Positions 53,963 to 63,830 are shown, numbered from the stretch's first letter. The stretch: DNA of 64,000 bases from Paenibacillus camelliae (GCF_023715345.1 NZ_JAMBNY010000009.1:1-64000); one strand, 5' to 3'. Notes: generated by a model from the letters alone, not told the origin. Made by a program: numbers and translations.

Positions 53963-54979
53963 CTAATCCTGCGGTATTGCTCCACATGAAGCTCTTATAA
54001 TTAATTCAGGTACAAGCACATTCATTTGCGGTTCTAGCATTTCTTTCGTCTCTATTTGATCAATTAAGCACTGCGCTGCTTGCTGACCCATCACATAACC
54101 TGGCTGCTTAATCGTTGTTAACGGTGGATCGATGTATTTCGACCAAATCGTTTCATCGTAGCTCACAATCGCAATTTCATGTGGAATTTGTTTCCCCATA
54201 TCCTTCAATGCTCCGATAACCTCCAACGTCACCGTTGTGTTAGTCGAAAAGATGGCATCCACATCAGAATTTCTTTTGATCCATCGTTTAATCGGTTCGA
54301 TTTGCGGCTTGCCTTCCTCCAGCTCTAAAATTTTGCATTGCTCCTCAGCATATCCGTTAGCAAGCATTGCTTTTTTGTAGCCCTCAACACGCTCTTTCCA
54401 TGTGCTTACGTATGGATTTTGAAAAACTGCGACCGCCACTCCGGTTCTACCATATTTGAGCAAATGGTTGACGGCAATATAAGCTCCCTTTACATTATCC
54501 ACCACAACACCTGTTGCCATTGGATTGTCGACCCTACGATTAATAATGACAAGCGGATGCTTCTCCTCAATTAACCTGTCATAGATCAGCTGATCCTTGC
54601 ACGTCGGATGAATAATAATGCCATCTACTCTTCGTGTCTTAAATTCCTTAATGAGCTCTTTTTCTACAAGCTCGTTCTCATTAGAATTAAATATCATCAA
54701 ATGATATCCCGATGCTCTGCACGTATCCTCTATGCCTTCAAGGACAGTCGACCAAAATGGATTTTTCAAATTCGATAAAATCATACCAATGACATTCGTT
54801 TTTGTTGCTTTTAATCCTTGGGCCAATGCGTTAGGACGATACTCAAGCTCTTCAATCGCTCTTAGAACCTTTTGCTTCGTTTCCTCCGTTGTATGTGCAT
54901 AGTTTCCATTAATAATGCGGGAGACAGTTGTCTTAGAAACCTTCGCTTTTTGAGCTACATCTGCAATGGTGATTTTCAT
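53963..54979 (-). CDS. LacI family transcriptional regulator
   Basis: 338 residues from the ATG at 54979 (GGGAGG upstream). The N-terminal helix-turn-helix ITIADVAQKAKVSKTTVSRI (about 3-22) and hinge helix RPNALAQGLK are standard; the rest is a periplasmic-binding-type ligand domain. It lies 90 bp upstream of the catabolic operon and on the same strand, so it probably controls that operon and itself. LacI-type operator candidates occur just upstream. Confidence 0.92.
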   Translation of the reverse strand: MKITIADVAQKAKVSKTTVSRIINGNYAHTTEETKQKVLRAIEELEYRPNALAQGLKATKTNVIGMILSNLKNPFWSTVLEGIEDTCRASGYHLMIFNSNENELVEKELIKEFKTRRVDGIIIHPTCKDQLIYDRLIEEKHPLVIINRRVDNPMATGVVVDNVKGAYIAVNHLLKYGRTGVAVAVFQNPYVSTWKERVEGYKKAMLANGYAEEQCKILELEEGKPQIEPIKRWIKRNSDVDAIFSTNTTVTLEVIGALKDMGKQIPHEIAIVSYDETIWSKYIDPPLTTIKQPGYVMGQQAAQCLIDQIETKEMLEPQMNVLVPELIIRASCGAIPQD

Positions 54980-55034
54980 GACGCAACCTCCCAACCTTCT
55001 CATTTTAGAAATCGTTAAACAAAAAAACACCGCA

Positions 55035-55105
55035 ATCAAACGCTTACAGCACGATAAAGTGGCAAATAAGTGAGTGATTCTCGGTGTCTTTGGGAATCGG
55101 TTTCC
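55035..55105 (-). promoter_or_regulatory. candidate LacI-type operators upstream of the regulator
   Basis: Minus strand TGTAAGCGTTTGAT (55035-55048) matches the left half of the LacI/CcpA consensus fully and the right half partly. A second near-palindrome GGAAACCGATTCC lies at 55093-55105. Both have the central CG typical of LacI family sites. They could be bound by the regulator itself or by CcpA. Confidence 0.4.
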
Positions 55106-55178
55106 TAATGGTGATAATTAATCCTATGCACAGGTTTATTAGATTATCATCACAAGACAAATATTTTTTGTATTTTTC

Positions 55179-55742
55179 TTATAACTTCTGAGTACGATTC
55201 TCTGGAAAAAAGCTTCCTTCCTTCAACTGATTAACGAACTGCTGAAGCCAATCGTAGTAGCTAAACGCCTCCTTCAGCTTATGTAAGTCCTCAAGACAGA
55301 GCTTTCTTTCCTCTTCATCTGTCTCCCGGTCCACGATTACATCCGTATAGATGGGAATGGCTTGCGATATCGCTTCCTTCATTACATCAACTTCACGCTG
55401 GAGCTTATTAGCAAAGAACGTCTGGAAGGTATGAAAGAAATCCGTCTCCGCACGATATAGGTCTTTACGTTCATCCTTCTCCTTAAGCTTCGTTACCATC
55501 TGAGTATTCAATAATGAGCGAATCGCATAGCTCATATTGCTTTTACTCATGCCCATGCTCTCCTGCATCTCCTCCAGCGTCATCGGACGATCCTCAAAAA
55601 ACATAACGCCGTACAATTCGCCGAACGTGTAATTTACTCCGTACAAGTCCATCGTTACAGCAATCGCATCAATAACTTTAGCTCTGAGCTGATCGACCTT
55701 CGTGGCATGCTGTTCCAGTTTATCCATTCTCGCTTTTCTCAT
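55179..55742 (-). CDS. GbsR/MarR family transcriptional regulator
   Basis: 187 residues from the ATG at 55742 (GGAGGAG upstream). It has a winged helix (about 50-100: GELYGVMFFEDRPMTLEEMQ then MSKSNMSYAIRSL) followed by a helical C-terminal region. GbsR-type repressors of Bacillus sense choline or glycine betaine at synthesis and uptake genes. It is divergent from a transporter operon, with 190 bp between, so that operon is its likely target. Confidence 0.85.
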   Translation of the reverse strand: MRKARMDKLEQHATKVDQLRAKVIDAIAVTMDLYGVNYTFGELYGVMFFEDRPMTLEEMQESMGMSKSNMSYAIRSLLNTQMVTKLKEKDERKDLYRAETDFFHTFQTFFANKLQREVDVMKEAISQAIPIYTDVIVDRETDEEERKLCLEDLHKLKEAFSYYDWLQQFVNQLKEGSFFPENRTQKL

Positions 55743-55897
55743 AAGAACTCCTCCGCAAGTGATTTCTGATTTACAAAAGCTTAAATTCATGTTTACAGCT
55801 AGTTAACCTTTTATATCACAAATTAACGTACAATATTTTTTGAACAAAGAGAAAAAATACGGTATTGCATTACAATTATAACAAACATTCAATAAAA

Positions 55898-55911
55898 TTT
55901 GAATTTTCAAA
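55898..55911. promoter_or_regulatory. candidate operator between the GbsR-like gene and transporter operon
   Basis: TTTGAATTTTCAAA, six-base arms around TT, lies 22 bp before the start codon of the transporter operon. It is a plausible repressor site, but the region is A/T-rich and chance palindromes are common. Confidence 0.3.
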
Positions 55912-55932
55912 CACCATCTAGGAGGAAAAATT

Positions 55933-56811
55933 GTGAGGAAAAGCTTGTTGAATGATGCAAAGGCTTTGGCATTTACCCTACCTGCCCTTGTTCCTTTAAT
56001 GCTGTTTTGGTTTATCCCACTTGGGTACGTTATTTACTTAAGCTTTATGGAATGGGACTTTATGAATCCTGTTAAAACCTATGTAGGCCTGAACAATTAT
56101 ATCCGATTGTTCGATAACCCACAATTTTACCAGGCGTTGCGGGTCACGCTGCTGTTCTGCATCGGAAGTGTGCTGCCCATAATAATCATCGGATTCGCGC
56201 TTGCTCTATTGTTTGAACGCAAGATGAAAGGCACGGCTATCTATCAAACGCTGCTGTTTTCACCCTGGGTAACACCTACTGTTGCAGTATCCATAGTGTG
56301 GTCATGGATGTATGAGCCGAAAATCGGCCTCATTAATCTCATCTTGTCCTGGCTCGGACAAGACCCGATCCGCTGGCTAGAGGATCCAAGTTGGGCACTG
56401 GTCGCTGTTCTTATCGTAACGATATGGAAGTCAGCTGGCTGGGCAATGATTTTCTATATGGTAGCGATTCGCAACGTACCTCCCGAGCTGTCCCAAGCAG
56501 CAGAGCTCGATGGTGCTGGTTACTGGGGAAAGCTGGTTCACGTCACATTGCCGCTAATATCGCCAACTACGTTCTTTCTTATTATCGTACAGCTTATTCA
56601 AGCAATACAAGCCTACGATCAAATTAATGTACTAACTCAAGGCGGACCTGCTGGATCAACCAGAACCTTGCTGTACATGTATTATCAATCAGCCTTCACA
56701 TCCTATCAAATCGGTGAAGCTTCCTCCATAGCGATCATTATCGTTTTGGGATGTCTGATTCTATCTGGTCTATCCTTTATCGTTGCTAGGAAAACGGTTC
56801 ACTATAACTAA
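55933..56811 (+). CDS. ABC transporter permease (UgpA type)
   Basis: 292 residues from a GTG with AGGAGG upstream. Six membrane helices and the EAA loop ELSQAAELDGAGYWGKLVHVTLP (about 189-211 in adjoining parts). Belongs to the CUT1 family, which includes sugar and glycerol-phosphate transporters. First gene of the divergent operon; no ATPase gene is nearby. Confidence 0.9.
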   Translation: MRKSLLNDAKALAFTLPALVPLMLFWFIPLGYVIYLSFMEWDFMNPVKTYVGLNNYIRLFDNPQFYQALRVTLLFCIGSVLPIIIIGFALALLFERKMKGTAIYQTLLFSPWVTPTVAVSIVWSWMYEPKIGLINLILSWLGQDPIRWLEDPSWALVAVLIVTIWKSAGWAMIFYMVAIRNVPPELSQAAELDGAGYWGKLVHVTLPLISPTTFFLIIVQLIQAIQAYDQINVLTQGGPAGSTRTLLYMYYQSAFTSYQIGEASSIAIIIVLGCLILSGLSFIVARKTVHYN

Positions 56812-56830
56812 TCGGGAAAGGGAAGGTCTC

Positions 56831-57673
56831 ATGCTATCTAAACAATTGGTTACTCGATCATTCAGACAGCTTCTTATGGCTGCCCTATCTATAGCGATGG
56901 CATTTCCATTCTTCTGGATGGTTAGCAGCGCTGTAAAAACGAACGATGAAATATGGCAGTTCCCGCCAACCTTGTGGCCTAGCAATCCGCTATGGCACAA
57001 CTTTAAGGAAGCCTGGCTGGCTGCACCATTCGCTCAATATGTGTTTAACAGTGTATTTGTTGCATCCATGATCGTGCTGCTGCAGGTTTTGAACTCCAGC
57101 ATGCTTGCATACGCCATTACGCATATGAAATTTCGACTTAGCGGTTTCTTTACGACCACGATTTTGATTGGCTATATGATTCCCGCTACCGCAACGTATT
57201 TGCCGAGTTATCTGATCTTGAATGAGCTTGGGCTTTTGAATAGCTATGCTGGACTCATTTTCTCAAACTGTGTAAGTGTATTTTCGATCTTTTTAATCCG
57301 GCAAGCCTTTTTACAGGTATCACATGAGCTGGTTGAAGCAGGTCAGGTAGATGGTGCGTCTCATTTTCGTATATTGTGGACGATTATTGTTCCGATTACC
57401 CGATCATCCTTTGCTGTACTAGCACTCATTACTTTCATAGAGCAATACAACAACTACTTTTGGCCCATGTTGATTACCAATGACCCTAAGCTGCAATTAG
57501 TGTCTGCTGGTCTGCGGAGCTTCTTTGTGGAAGGAGGTGCATACGGGTTAAAGTGGCCACTCATTATGGCTGCCAGCGCAATGACGATCGCTCCACTGCT
57601 GTTACTGTTTATTTTTACGCAGAAAACAATTATTCATAGTGTCAACCTCTCAGCCGGAGCTACAAAAGGCTAG
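56831..57673 (+). CDS. ABC transporter permease (UgpE/MalG type)
   Basis: 280 residues from the ATG at 56831 (GGGAAGG upstream), 19 bp after the first permease. Six membrane helices; EAA motif ELVEAGQVDGASHFRILWTIIVP (about 178-200 in adjoining parts). Pairs with the preceding subunit. Confidence 0.9.
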   Translation: MLSKQLVTRSFRQLLMAALSIAMAFPFFWMVSSAVKTNDEIWQFPPTLWPSNPLWHNFKEAWLAAPFAQYVFNSVFVASMIVLLQVLNSSMLAYAITHMKFRLSGFFTTTILIGYMIPATATYLPSYLILNELGLLNSYAGLIFSNCVSVFSIFLIRQAFLQVSHELVEAGQVDGASHFRILWTIIVPITRSSFAVLALITFIEQYNNYFWPMLITNDPKLQLVSAGLRSFFVEGGAYGLKWPLIMAASAMTIAPLLLLFIFTQKTIIHSVNLSAGATKG

Positions 57674-57767
57674 CAGGACAACACAGACAAGCAATCTAGC
57701 ACTCACAAGTTCATTACGTTTTTAAGAGGATTAATCATACATGCTCTATCGACAAGGAGGACTCTTT

Positions 57768-59123
57768 ATGTTGAATGTAAAAAGAAGTTTGTCAGGTCTA
57801 CTCATACTTTCCTTTATGGTGCTTGCTGCATGTGGCAGCAATGCAGGCTCTAGCAGCAACACCGCTTCCAATGCAGGAACGAGCAGCTCGACTGCCGTTA
57901 GCAGTACCTCTACTAGCAGCAACCCCATAGAAATTGAATTCTGGTATGGACTAGGCGGCAAGCTTGGTGAGAATATGCAAACGCTCATAACCAAATTCAA
58001 TGAATCACAATCAGAAGTCATTGTAAAGCCGGTCGTGCAGGGTGACTATTCTGAGACCGTTCAAAAGCTGCAAGCAGCTATTGCTACGAATACTGCGCCA
58101 GCTGCGGTTCTTGCATCTAATGTAGACTGGGCAAAGAAAGGCTACTTCGCTTCTTTAGACGAATTAATTGCAGGCGATCCAGACTTCAACACAGAGGATG
58201 TCATCCAAACCTTCCTCGAGCAAGGACAGGTTGATGGCAAGCAATATTTCCTTCCAATGTACGGCACAACACAAGTCATGTACTACCGCAAGGATGCATT
58301 GGAAAAGCATCAGATTGACCCTGCTAGCCTGACAACATGGGAAGCACTTGCTGAGGCTGCTGCAAAAATGACTGAAACAGACGGCAATCAAACAACATTT
58401 TATGGCTGGGAGCCAATGTGGGGCAGAGAAAATATGATGGATGCTGTATTCAGTAAAGGTGGATCCATCTTAAGCGAGGACGGCAAAACGGTAACGATTG
58501 ATTCAGAGGAATGGGTTACAACATGGGAACTATTCCGCAAATGGATTCATGAGGATGGCATTATGCGCATCCACTCTGGCGGTCAAGGATGGGAATATTG
58601 GTATAAAACGATTGACGACGTAATGCAAGGCAGAGCTGCAGGCTATACTGGTTCTAGCGGCGATCAAGGCGATCTTGACTTTTCTATTATAGGCGCGATG
58701 GAGCAGCCTGGCTGGGAAGGCATGGGTGTAGGAGCTCCAGTAGCAGAAGCGATTATGGCAGGTATTCCTGCGAATGCGAGTCCTGAAGAGCAGAAGGCCG
58801 CTTACAAATGGTTCAGTTTCTTCATGAGCGCTGAAAACACAGCCTTCTGGTCCATGAACACAGGCTACATTGCAGTTCGTGAATCCGCACTGGATACAGA
58901 GGAATTTAAAGCCTATGCCGAGCAAAATCCGCAAAGCACTGTGCCATTGATGCAGGCGTCGCATGCTTCTTCTCCATTCCTTGATCCGACAGGCGGAAAA
59001 ATTAACGATGCGTTATCCATCGCTGCAGACAAGGTGCAAATTGCCAATGTACCAGCTGCAGAAGCGTTGAAGGAAGCGAAGGAAACGGCACAACGTGAGC
59101 TTGATTTGATCAACAAAAAATAA
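57768..59123 (+). CDS. extracellular solute-binding lipoprotein (UgpB-like)
   Basis: 451 residues from the ATG at 57768 (AAGGAGG seven bases upstream). Lipobox VLAAC (cysteine about 22), a Ser/Asn/Thr-rich linker (to about 46), then a binding fold opening with IEFWYGLGGKLGENMQTLI and containing GWEPMWGRENM. The general pattern resembles glycerol-3-phosphate or glycerophosphodiester binding proteins of the UgpB type more than maltose-type ones. This is suggestive, not decisive. Confidence 0.88.
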   Translation: MLNVKRSLSGLLILSFMVLAACGSNAGSSSNTASNAGTSSSTAVSSTSTSSNPIEIEFWYGLGGKLGENMQTLITKFNESQSEVIVKPVVQGDYSETVQKLQAAIATNTAPAAVLASNVDWAKKGYFASLDELIAGDPDFNTEDVIQTFLEQGQVDGKQYFLPMYGTTQVMYYRKDALEKHQIDPASLTTWEALAEAAAKMTETDGNQTTFYGWEPMWGRENMMDAVFSKGGSILSEDGKTVTIDSEEWVTTWELFRKWIHEDGIMRIHSGGQGWEYWYKTIDDVMQGRAAGYTGSSGDQGDLDFSIIGAMEQPGWEGMGVGAPVAEAIMAGIPANASPEEQKAAYKWFSFFMSAENTAFWSMNTGYIAVRESALDTEEFKAYAEQNPQSTVPLMQASHASSPFLDPTGGKINDALSIAADKVQIANVPAAEALKEAKETAQRELDLINKK

Positions 59124-59145
59124 TTAATAATGTAGGTGAAGCAAA

Positions 59146-59916
59146 TTGGCATTGCTGCATGTGGACAATCGGACAATCCCGATTAAAGGCATCGTTTTTG
59201 ATAAGGATGGGACACTTGTGGATTTTCTTCATACATGGGGCTATTGGGTCGAGCTTATGCTCGACCGTTTTTCTAGCGAGCTAAAAAGGCTTAAGCTTGC
59301 CCCTTTATCAAGTGATTCGTATGTTTTACTTGGCGTTACTCATCGCTATGGGCAAGGCGTTGTCGACTATGACCGTCAAGGACCGCTATCTGTCGGTAGC
59401 TTGAACGACCTGCTTACCATCTTTGCACTGCAGGGCTATCATCGCGGGTTAACCTGGGCGCAAGCTCGACTGCTTGCTGTGCAATGTCAGCAGGCTGCAA
59501 GCAAGCAGCTGGAGGATGAACAGCGCATCAAGACAATTCCACATGTCGTGGAGCTGCTGCAGCAATGCAAGCAGCATCAGCTTAAGCTAGCCGTTGCAAC
59601 AGCCGACGATACACTTCCCGCCAGACAGCAGCTTAACTGGTTAGGGATCGATTCAATGTTCGATACGATCATTGGACATGATAGTGTTGCCAGGGGCAAG
59701 CCCTACCCGGACATGATTGAGCTAGTGTGCAGGCAGCTGAGTCTAGCTCCTTCAGAGGTTGTCATGATTGGCGATACAAATGGCGATATGATGATGGCCC
59801 GATCCTCAGGCACAATAGCCTCCATCGCGTATTTATCCGATTCGTCACTGCATGCAAGCGATTATCCTGATGCGGATCATCTTATTTATAGCTATACAGA
59901 CATTGCCTTCTCTTAA
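59146..59916 (+). CDS. HAD family phosphatase (phosphoglycolate phosphatase-like)
   Basis: 256 residues from a TTG (AGGTGA six bases upstream). HAD motifs: FDKDGTLVDF (about 19-28, nucleophile aspartate), the threonine in VATADD (about 149-154), lysine in RGKPYPD (about 183-189), and GDTNGDMMMA (about 205-214). Cap domain about 30-110. Small-molecule phosphatase, perhaps for a phosphorylated product of the imported solute. Confidence 0.87.
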   Translation: MALLHVDNRTIPIKGIVFDKDGTLVDFLHTWGYWVELMLDRFSSELKRLKLAPLSSDSYVLLGVTHRYGQGVVDYDRQGPLSVGSLNDLLTIFALQGYHRGLTWAQARLLAVQCQQAASKQLEDEQRIKTIPHVVELLQQCKQHQLKLAVATADDTLPARQQLNWLGIDSMFDTIIGHDSVARGKPYPDMIELVCRQLSLAPSEVVMIGDTNGDMMMARSSGTIASIAYLSDSSLHASDYPDADHLIYSYTDIAFS

Positions 59917-59943
59917 ATGTAGGCGAAGGAAAGGTTGAGCAGC

Positions 59944-60267
59944 ATGGGTTGGATATGGTTGTTTCTTGCCATTGTATTAGAGGTTTTAGGAACGATATCG
60001 ATGAAGCTATCAGCTGGCTTTAAGCATATCGTCCCTTCTGTACTTATGTTTATGTTTTACGGTGCTAGCTTTACTTCACTTAACTTCGCTTTACAGTATA
60101 TGAATGTCAGCACTGCGTACGCCATATGGTCAGGCGTTGGTATTGTGCTCATTACAATAATCGGCTACAGCGTATTTAAGGATCAGCTGAATGTAGCCTC
60201 TCTATTATGGATGGCTGTCATTATTATCGGCGTCATCGGATTGAATATGAGCAGCAAAGCACACTAG
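59944..60267 (+). CDS. small multidrug resistance (SMR) family transporter
   Basis: 107 residues from the ATG at 59944 (AAGGAAAGG upstream, nine bases away); a TTG nine bases earlier is less likely. Four membrane helices with the essential glutamate E13 in LAIVLEVLGTISMKLSAGF, AYAIWSGVG and the GVIGLNM end: the EmrE/QacE layout. Such proteins export quaternary cations by proton exchange; some export small metabolites. Its place within a GbsR-linked operon hints at quaternary-amine chemistry. Confidence 0.9.
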   Translation: MGWIWLFLAIVLEVLGTISMKLSAGFKHIVPSVLMFMFYGASFTSLNFALQYMNVSTAYAIWSGVGIVLITIIGYSVFKDQLNVASLLWMAVIIIGVIGLNMSSKAH

Positions 60268-60364
60268 TAACACAAACGATCGATCACATTACAAATCGAA
60301 AAAGCGTTAAGCAGAAGGAATACTTGAGTGCACAATCTATTAAAAGGAGAAAGGAGCAGAAGCA

Positions 60365-61294
60365 TTGATTAGCAATGAACGATTAATCTTTTCCTTTCAA
60401 GTCATTACAGACACGCATATTACGATTGATCCCGCGCATCAGTATAATAAGCATCTAGATCTAGCATTACGAGATATTATCGCTCAATGCCCGGAAAGCA
60501 AAGGAATTATGCATATAGGTGACGTAACCGATCATGGATTCCATGAAGAATACGATCAGTTTCAGCGCATATGGAACCAGCATAAGAAGAAGCTTCCTCC
60601 GCTTTATATAACGACAGGCAATCATGATGTCGGGCTTCCCGAAAGCGAAGAGCAGCTTCAGCAATTATGGGAGCAGTTTAAGAATAAGTTTCCGGCTCAT
60701 AATCTATCCAATAGCAAACCGGAACTTGAGATTGGGAGCTGGGAGGATCGATCTGGAAGATTTCTTGAACGACTCGGCAATTCCGCACTCTATCATGACC
60801 ATTGGATTAACGGCTATCATTTTATCTTCCTAAGCACGGAGCAGGGACTTCCAATATACTGCTCTCTGTCTTCGATACAACTAGAATGGCTTAAGCAGCG
60901 CCTTGCTGAGGAAGCCACTCCCGAAAAGCCCATCTTTCTCTTTCTGCATCAGCCTCTGAAAAATACGGTTGCTGGCTCGCTGGAGCATCAGAACTGGTAT
61001 GGTGTTACCGAGGATGAAGAGCTTAAACTTATTCTAAGCGATTATCCCCAGGTCGTAATGTTTTCTGGGCACTCGCACTGGGAGCTTGGGGCACCTTACA
61101 CCTATAACGATTCTGCTCCGGCGATGTTCAATGCAGCGTCGGTAGCCTATCTATGGACAGATGAGGATGAATTCAAATACGGCAGTCAAGGTTACTATGT
61201 TGATGTGTATAACAGCAAGGTTGTTGTTCGAGGTCGTAATTTTGTCAATCAGTCGTGGGTTAATGAAGCTCACTTCACAATCAAGTATAAATAA
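60365..61294 (+). CDS. calcineurin-like metallophosphoesterase
   Basis: 309 residues from a TTG with AAAGGAG eight bases upstream. The two-metal site is complete: DTHI (about 16-19), GDVTD (about 51-55), GNHDVG (about 86-91), HQP (about 200), GHSHWE (about 236-241). No signal peptide, so cytoplasmic. Families with this pattern hydrolyse cyclic nucleotides, glycerophosphodiesters or other diesters. Located at the end of the ABC importer operon, so it may cleave an imported diester. Confidence 0.88.
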   Translation: MISNERLIFSFQVITDTHITIDPAHQYNKHLDLALRDIIAQCPESKGIMHIGDVTDHGFHEEYDQFQRIWNQHKKKLPPLYITTGNHDVGLPESEEQLQQLWEQFKNKFPAHNLSNSKPELEIGSWEDRSGRFLERLGNSALYHDHWINGYHFIFLSTEQGLPIYCSLSSIQLEWLKQRLAEEATPEKPIFLFLHQPLKNTVAGSLEHQNWYGVTEDEELKLILSDYPQVVMFSGHSHWELGAPYTYNDSAPAMFNAASVAYLWTDEDEFKYGSQGYYVDVYNSKVVVRGRNFVNQSWVNEAHFTIKYK

Positions 61295-61299
61295 TGCTC

Positions 61300-61332
61300 G
61301 AAGGGTGTATGCGATCTCCGCATGCACCCTTC
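61300..61332. terminator. bidirectional terminator between the phosphoesterase and recD2
   Basis: Arms GAAGGGTGTATGCG (61300-61313) and CGCATGCACCCTTC (61319-61332), one mismatch, five-base loop; serves two convergent genes. Confidence 0.82.
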
Positions 61333-61343
61333 TTATTCTACAC

Positions 61344-63710
61344 TTACGAGGTAGCCAAAAATTTCTCATTCAAGCTGCTATTGCGCGCTGTATGCTTAAA
61401 GGACCCTATCGCATAGTCGATCGCCCGCTGCTGCCCAATCACACATACGAATTGCTTAGCACGCGTATAGCCTGTATAAAAAATGCTGTTGTCGAGCATA
61501 TGATAATGCTCCTGCATGACGACCAAAAGTACGGCTGGCCACTGTGAGCCCTGCGATTTGTGTACGGTCATCGCATAGCAGTGATCCAGCTCATCTAGGC
61601 CATTCGTATACATGACATAGCCATCTTCATAGCGCACGATGACAACCGCTTCTTCATGCTCCTCATCGCTCTGAACTAGCTTTATTTCCTCAATGATGCC
61701 GCATTCTCCATTTGTTATGCCAAGCACATCAGCATTTTCAACATATTCACCCGTGTCGCTTCTGCTATACCACTTCATCGCATAGTTGTTGGCCGTATGA
61801 ATAACCTTATCACCCGGCATAAAGTATAGGGTAAGCTGCTCTGCTTCGCCATCGGCATCGTTCACTTTACTAAACTTACAGTTTTCAACCTTCAGCCCTT
61901 CTCGTTGGTCATTGAAGGCTTGCTGAATAAGCCAGTTCATCACGTACGTGCCCGCTTCCCCTTTACGCTGCGGGCAAAGCACCTGTATATCCTCTAATGA
62001 ATAGTCCTTCGTCTCCATTAATCGAGCGATGGAGCGTAGCATTGTCATCTGCATACGTGCTGCATCTGACTGAGCGATGACGAACGCATCGCCTTCTGCA
62101 GCTTGAGGCGCAATCGTTTTGCCTTGAATAATACGAGTCGCATTGGCAACAATTCCCGAATCCTTGCCTTGACGCTTTACCACATCTAGCGTGACAACTG
62201 GGATAACCTCACTAGCAATAAGATCATGCAGCACATTACCTGCACCGACGCTTGGCAGCTGCTTCGTATCGCCCATGAATATAACCTTGCAATGTGGCGG
62301 GATAGCACTGAACAGATGCTTAGCCAGCGCGATATCCAGCATCGAGCTTTCATCCAGCACCAAACAATCGATAGGCAGCGGCGACTGCTCATTATACTCA
62401 AAGCCTCGCTCTGGATTGTACTTGAGCCCTCGATGAATTGTCGTACATGGTCTCCCGGTTGCCTTGGCGGCAACCTTGGCAGCTTTACCTGTAGGCGCAA
62501 ATACCTTTACCTCAAACGGCAAGCTCATCCGTTCATACTGGCGCTCCAGCAGATCAAGAATAATGTTCAGTGTAAATGTTTTTCCGCAGCCTGCACTTCC
62601 GTTTAAGATGTACATGCCTCCCGTTTGCTCTGTAAATTGAAGCGCCGCCTCAATCTGCTTCTGCTCAAGGTGCAGCCCCTTATCCTGCATATAAGCTTGC
62701 AGCTCAGTCTCAGCGTTAGGGAACGCTATCCCCTGATGCAGCAGTAGACGTAATATGGAGGCTGCTACCTTCAGTTCAGCGTAGTAAAGCTCAGACAAAT
62801 ACACTCTACCCGCATCCTCAATAAGCTTCCCACGTTCTAGTAGCGGCTCAAGCAAAGCCTCGATCGCCCGCTTCTCGAAGCTAATACCTCGGCTGTGCAG
62901 CTCACTAGGTGGCAGATCTAGCGTCTGCTTCACTTTATCTACAAGCTCTGGGCGTCTTAAAAAGCAGTGTCCCTCATACGAGGCTTCGCGCAGCACATAA
63001 CGTATCGCAGCAACGATACGACTTCGCGAACGCATATCGAAGCCAAGCTCCTGAGCAATAGCATCACAGCGTCTAAAACCGAAGCCTCTTACTCTTTTTG
63101 CAAGCATATATGGGTTGCTTTCTATCTGTGCATCCACCTGCTGCCCTAGCTCGGCGATTAGCTTTTTCGCCTGATTCAAGCTAAGCCCCCACCCTTGCAG
63201 CTTAGCAAGCAAATCAAAGTTGCCGCCAAGCAGCTTTAGCTGCATACTCCATGCTTCGGCTTGCCTTTCACTAATGCCAGATACTTCTTCAGCTACGCGC
63301 TTTGGATTCTCCAGCATTATATCTAGCACCTGTTCACCGAAATGCTCCAGCAATGCATAGGCACGTTTATCCAGTCCGTCCAAGCTTTGCAGCAGCAAGA
63401 TGATGCCATCGGCTGTGACTGGGCGTGCTAAGTAAACGGAATCCACCGCTATCTGCTTCGTATCTTTATAGTAAGCTACTCTACCTTCAATCCAGTAGCT
63501 TTGATCCTGTTTTAATGTAAATGGAAATACACCTGCGATACGGAAGCTCGTCCGTTTATCCTCTACGCAAGCATATGCAGCAAACCCTGAATCCTCATTC
63601 TCGAACAGCAGCTCCGCTACGGTTACCTGACGCTTCACACGCTGCTTCTCCTCTAGTGCATCAAGCCACTGGGGAAGCCGCTGCTTGCTTAATCCATTAT
63701 TCCAGTTCAT
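61344..63710 (-). CDS. recD2: RecD2 family 5'-3' DNA helicase
   Basis: 788 residues from the ATG at 63710 (TAGGTGATAGG upstream). The first 350 residues form the RecD2 N-terminal region with helix-hairpin-helix segments (e.g. GGNFDLLAKLQGWGLS, GFGFRRCDAIAQELGF in parts); then SF1B helicase motifs: Walker A NGSAGCGKTFT, LDESSMLD, GDTKQLPSVGAGNV, and the C-terminal AMTVHKSQGSQWPAV. RecD2 works without RecBC in replication-fork and mismatch-related repair in Bacillus. Length and motifs are normal. Confidence 0.94.
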   Translation of the reverse strand: MNWNNGLSKQRLPQWLDALEEKQRVKRQVTVAELLFENEDSGFAAYACVEDKRTSFRIAGVFPFTLKQDQSYWIEGRVAYYKDTKQIAVDSVYLARPVTADGIILLLQSLDGLDKRAYALLEHFGEQVLDIMLENPKRVAEEVSGISERQAEAWSMQLKLLGGNFDLLAKLQGWGLSLNQAKKLIAELGQQVDAQIESNPYMLAKRVRGFGFRRCDAIAQELGFDMRSRSRIVAAIRYVLREASYEGHCFLRRPELVDKVKQTLDLPPSELHSRGISFEKRAIEALLEPLLERGKLIEDAGRVYLSELYYAELKVAASILRLLLHQGIAFPNAETELQAYMQDKGLHLEQKQIEAALQFTEQTGGMYILNGSAGCGKTFTLNIILDLLERQYERMSLPFEVKVFAPTGKAAKVAAKATGRPCTTIHRGLKYNPERGFEYNEQSPLPIDCLVLDESSMLDIALAKHLFSAIPPHCKVIFMGDTKQLPSVGAGNVLHDLIASEVIPVVTLDVVKRQGKDSGIVANATRIIQGKTIAPQAAEGDAFVIAQSDAARMQMTMLRSIARLMETKDYSLEDIQVLCPQRKGEAGTYVMNWLIQQAFNDQREGLKVENCKFSKVNDADGEAEQLTLYFMPGDKVIHTANNYAMKWYSRSDTGEYVENADVLGITNGECGIIEEIKLVQSDEEHEEAVVIVRYEDGYVMYTNGLDELDHCYAMTVHKSQGSQWPAVLLVVMQEHYHMLDNSIFYTGYTRAKQFVCVIGQQRAIDYAIGSFKHTARNSSLNEKFLATS

Positions 63711-63830
63711 CCTATCACCTACTTTTATGCTTACATTATACGGCTTCATACATAGGAATGGAACAGCCGTTCGCAATTCAGCATTGTAGTATTCTTTTTA
63801 ATCAAGCTCTTAGATAAAGCTAAAGATAGA

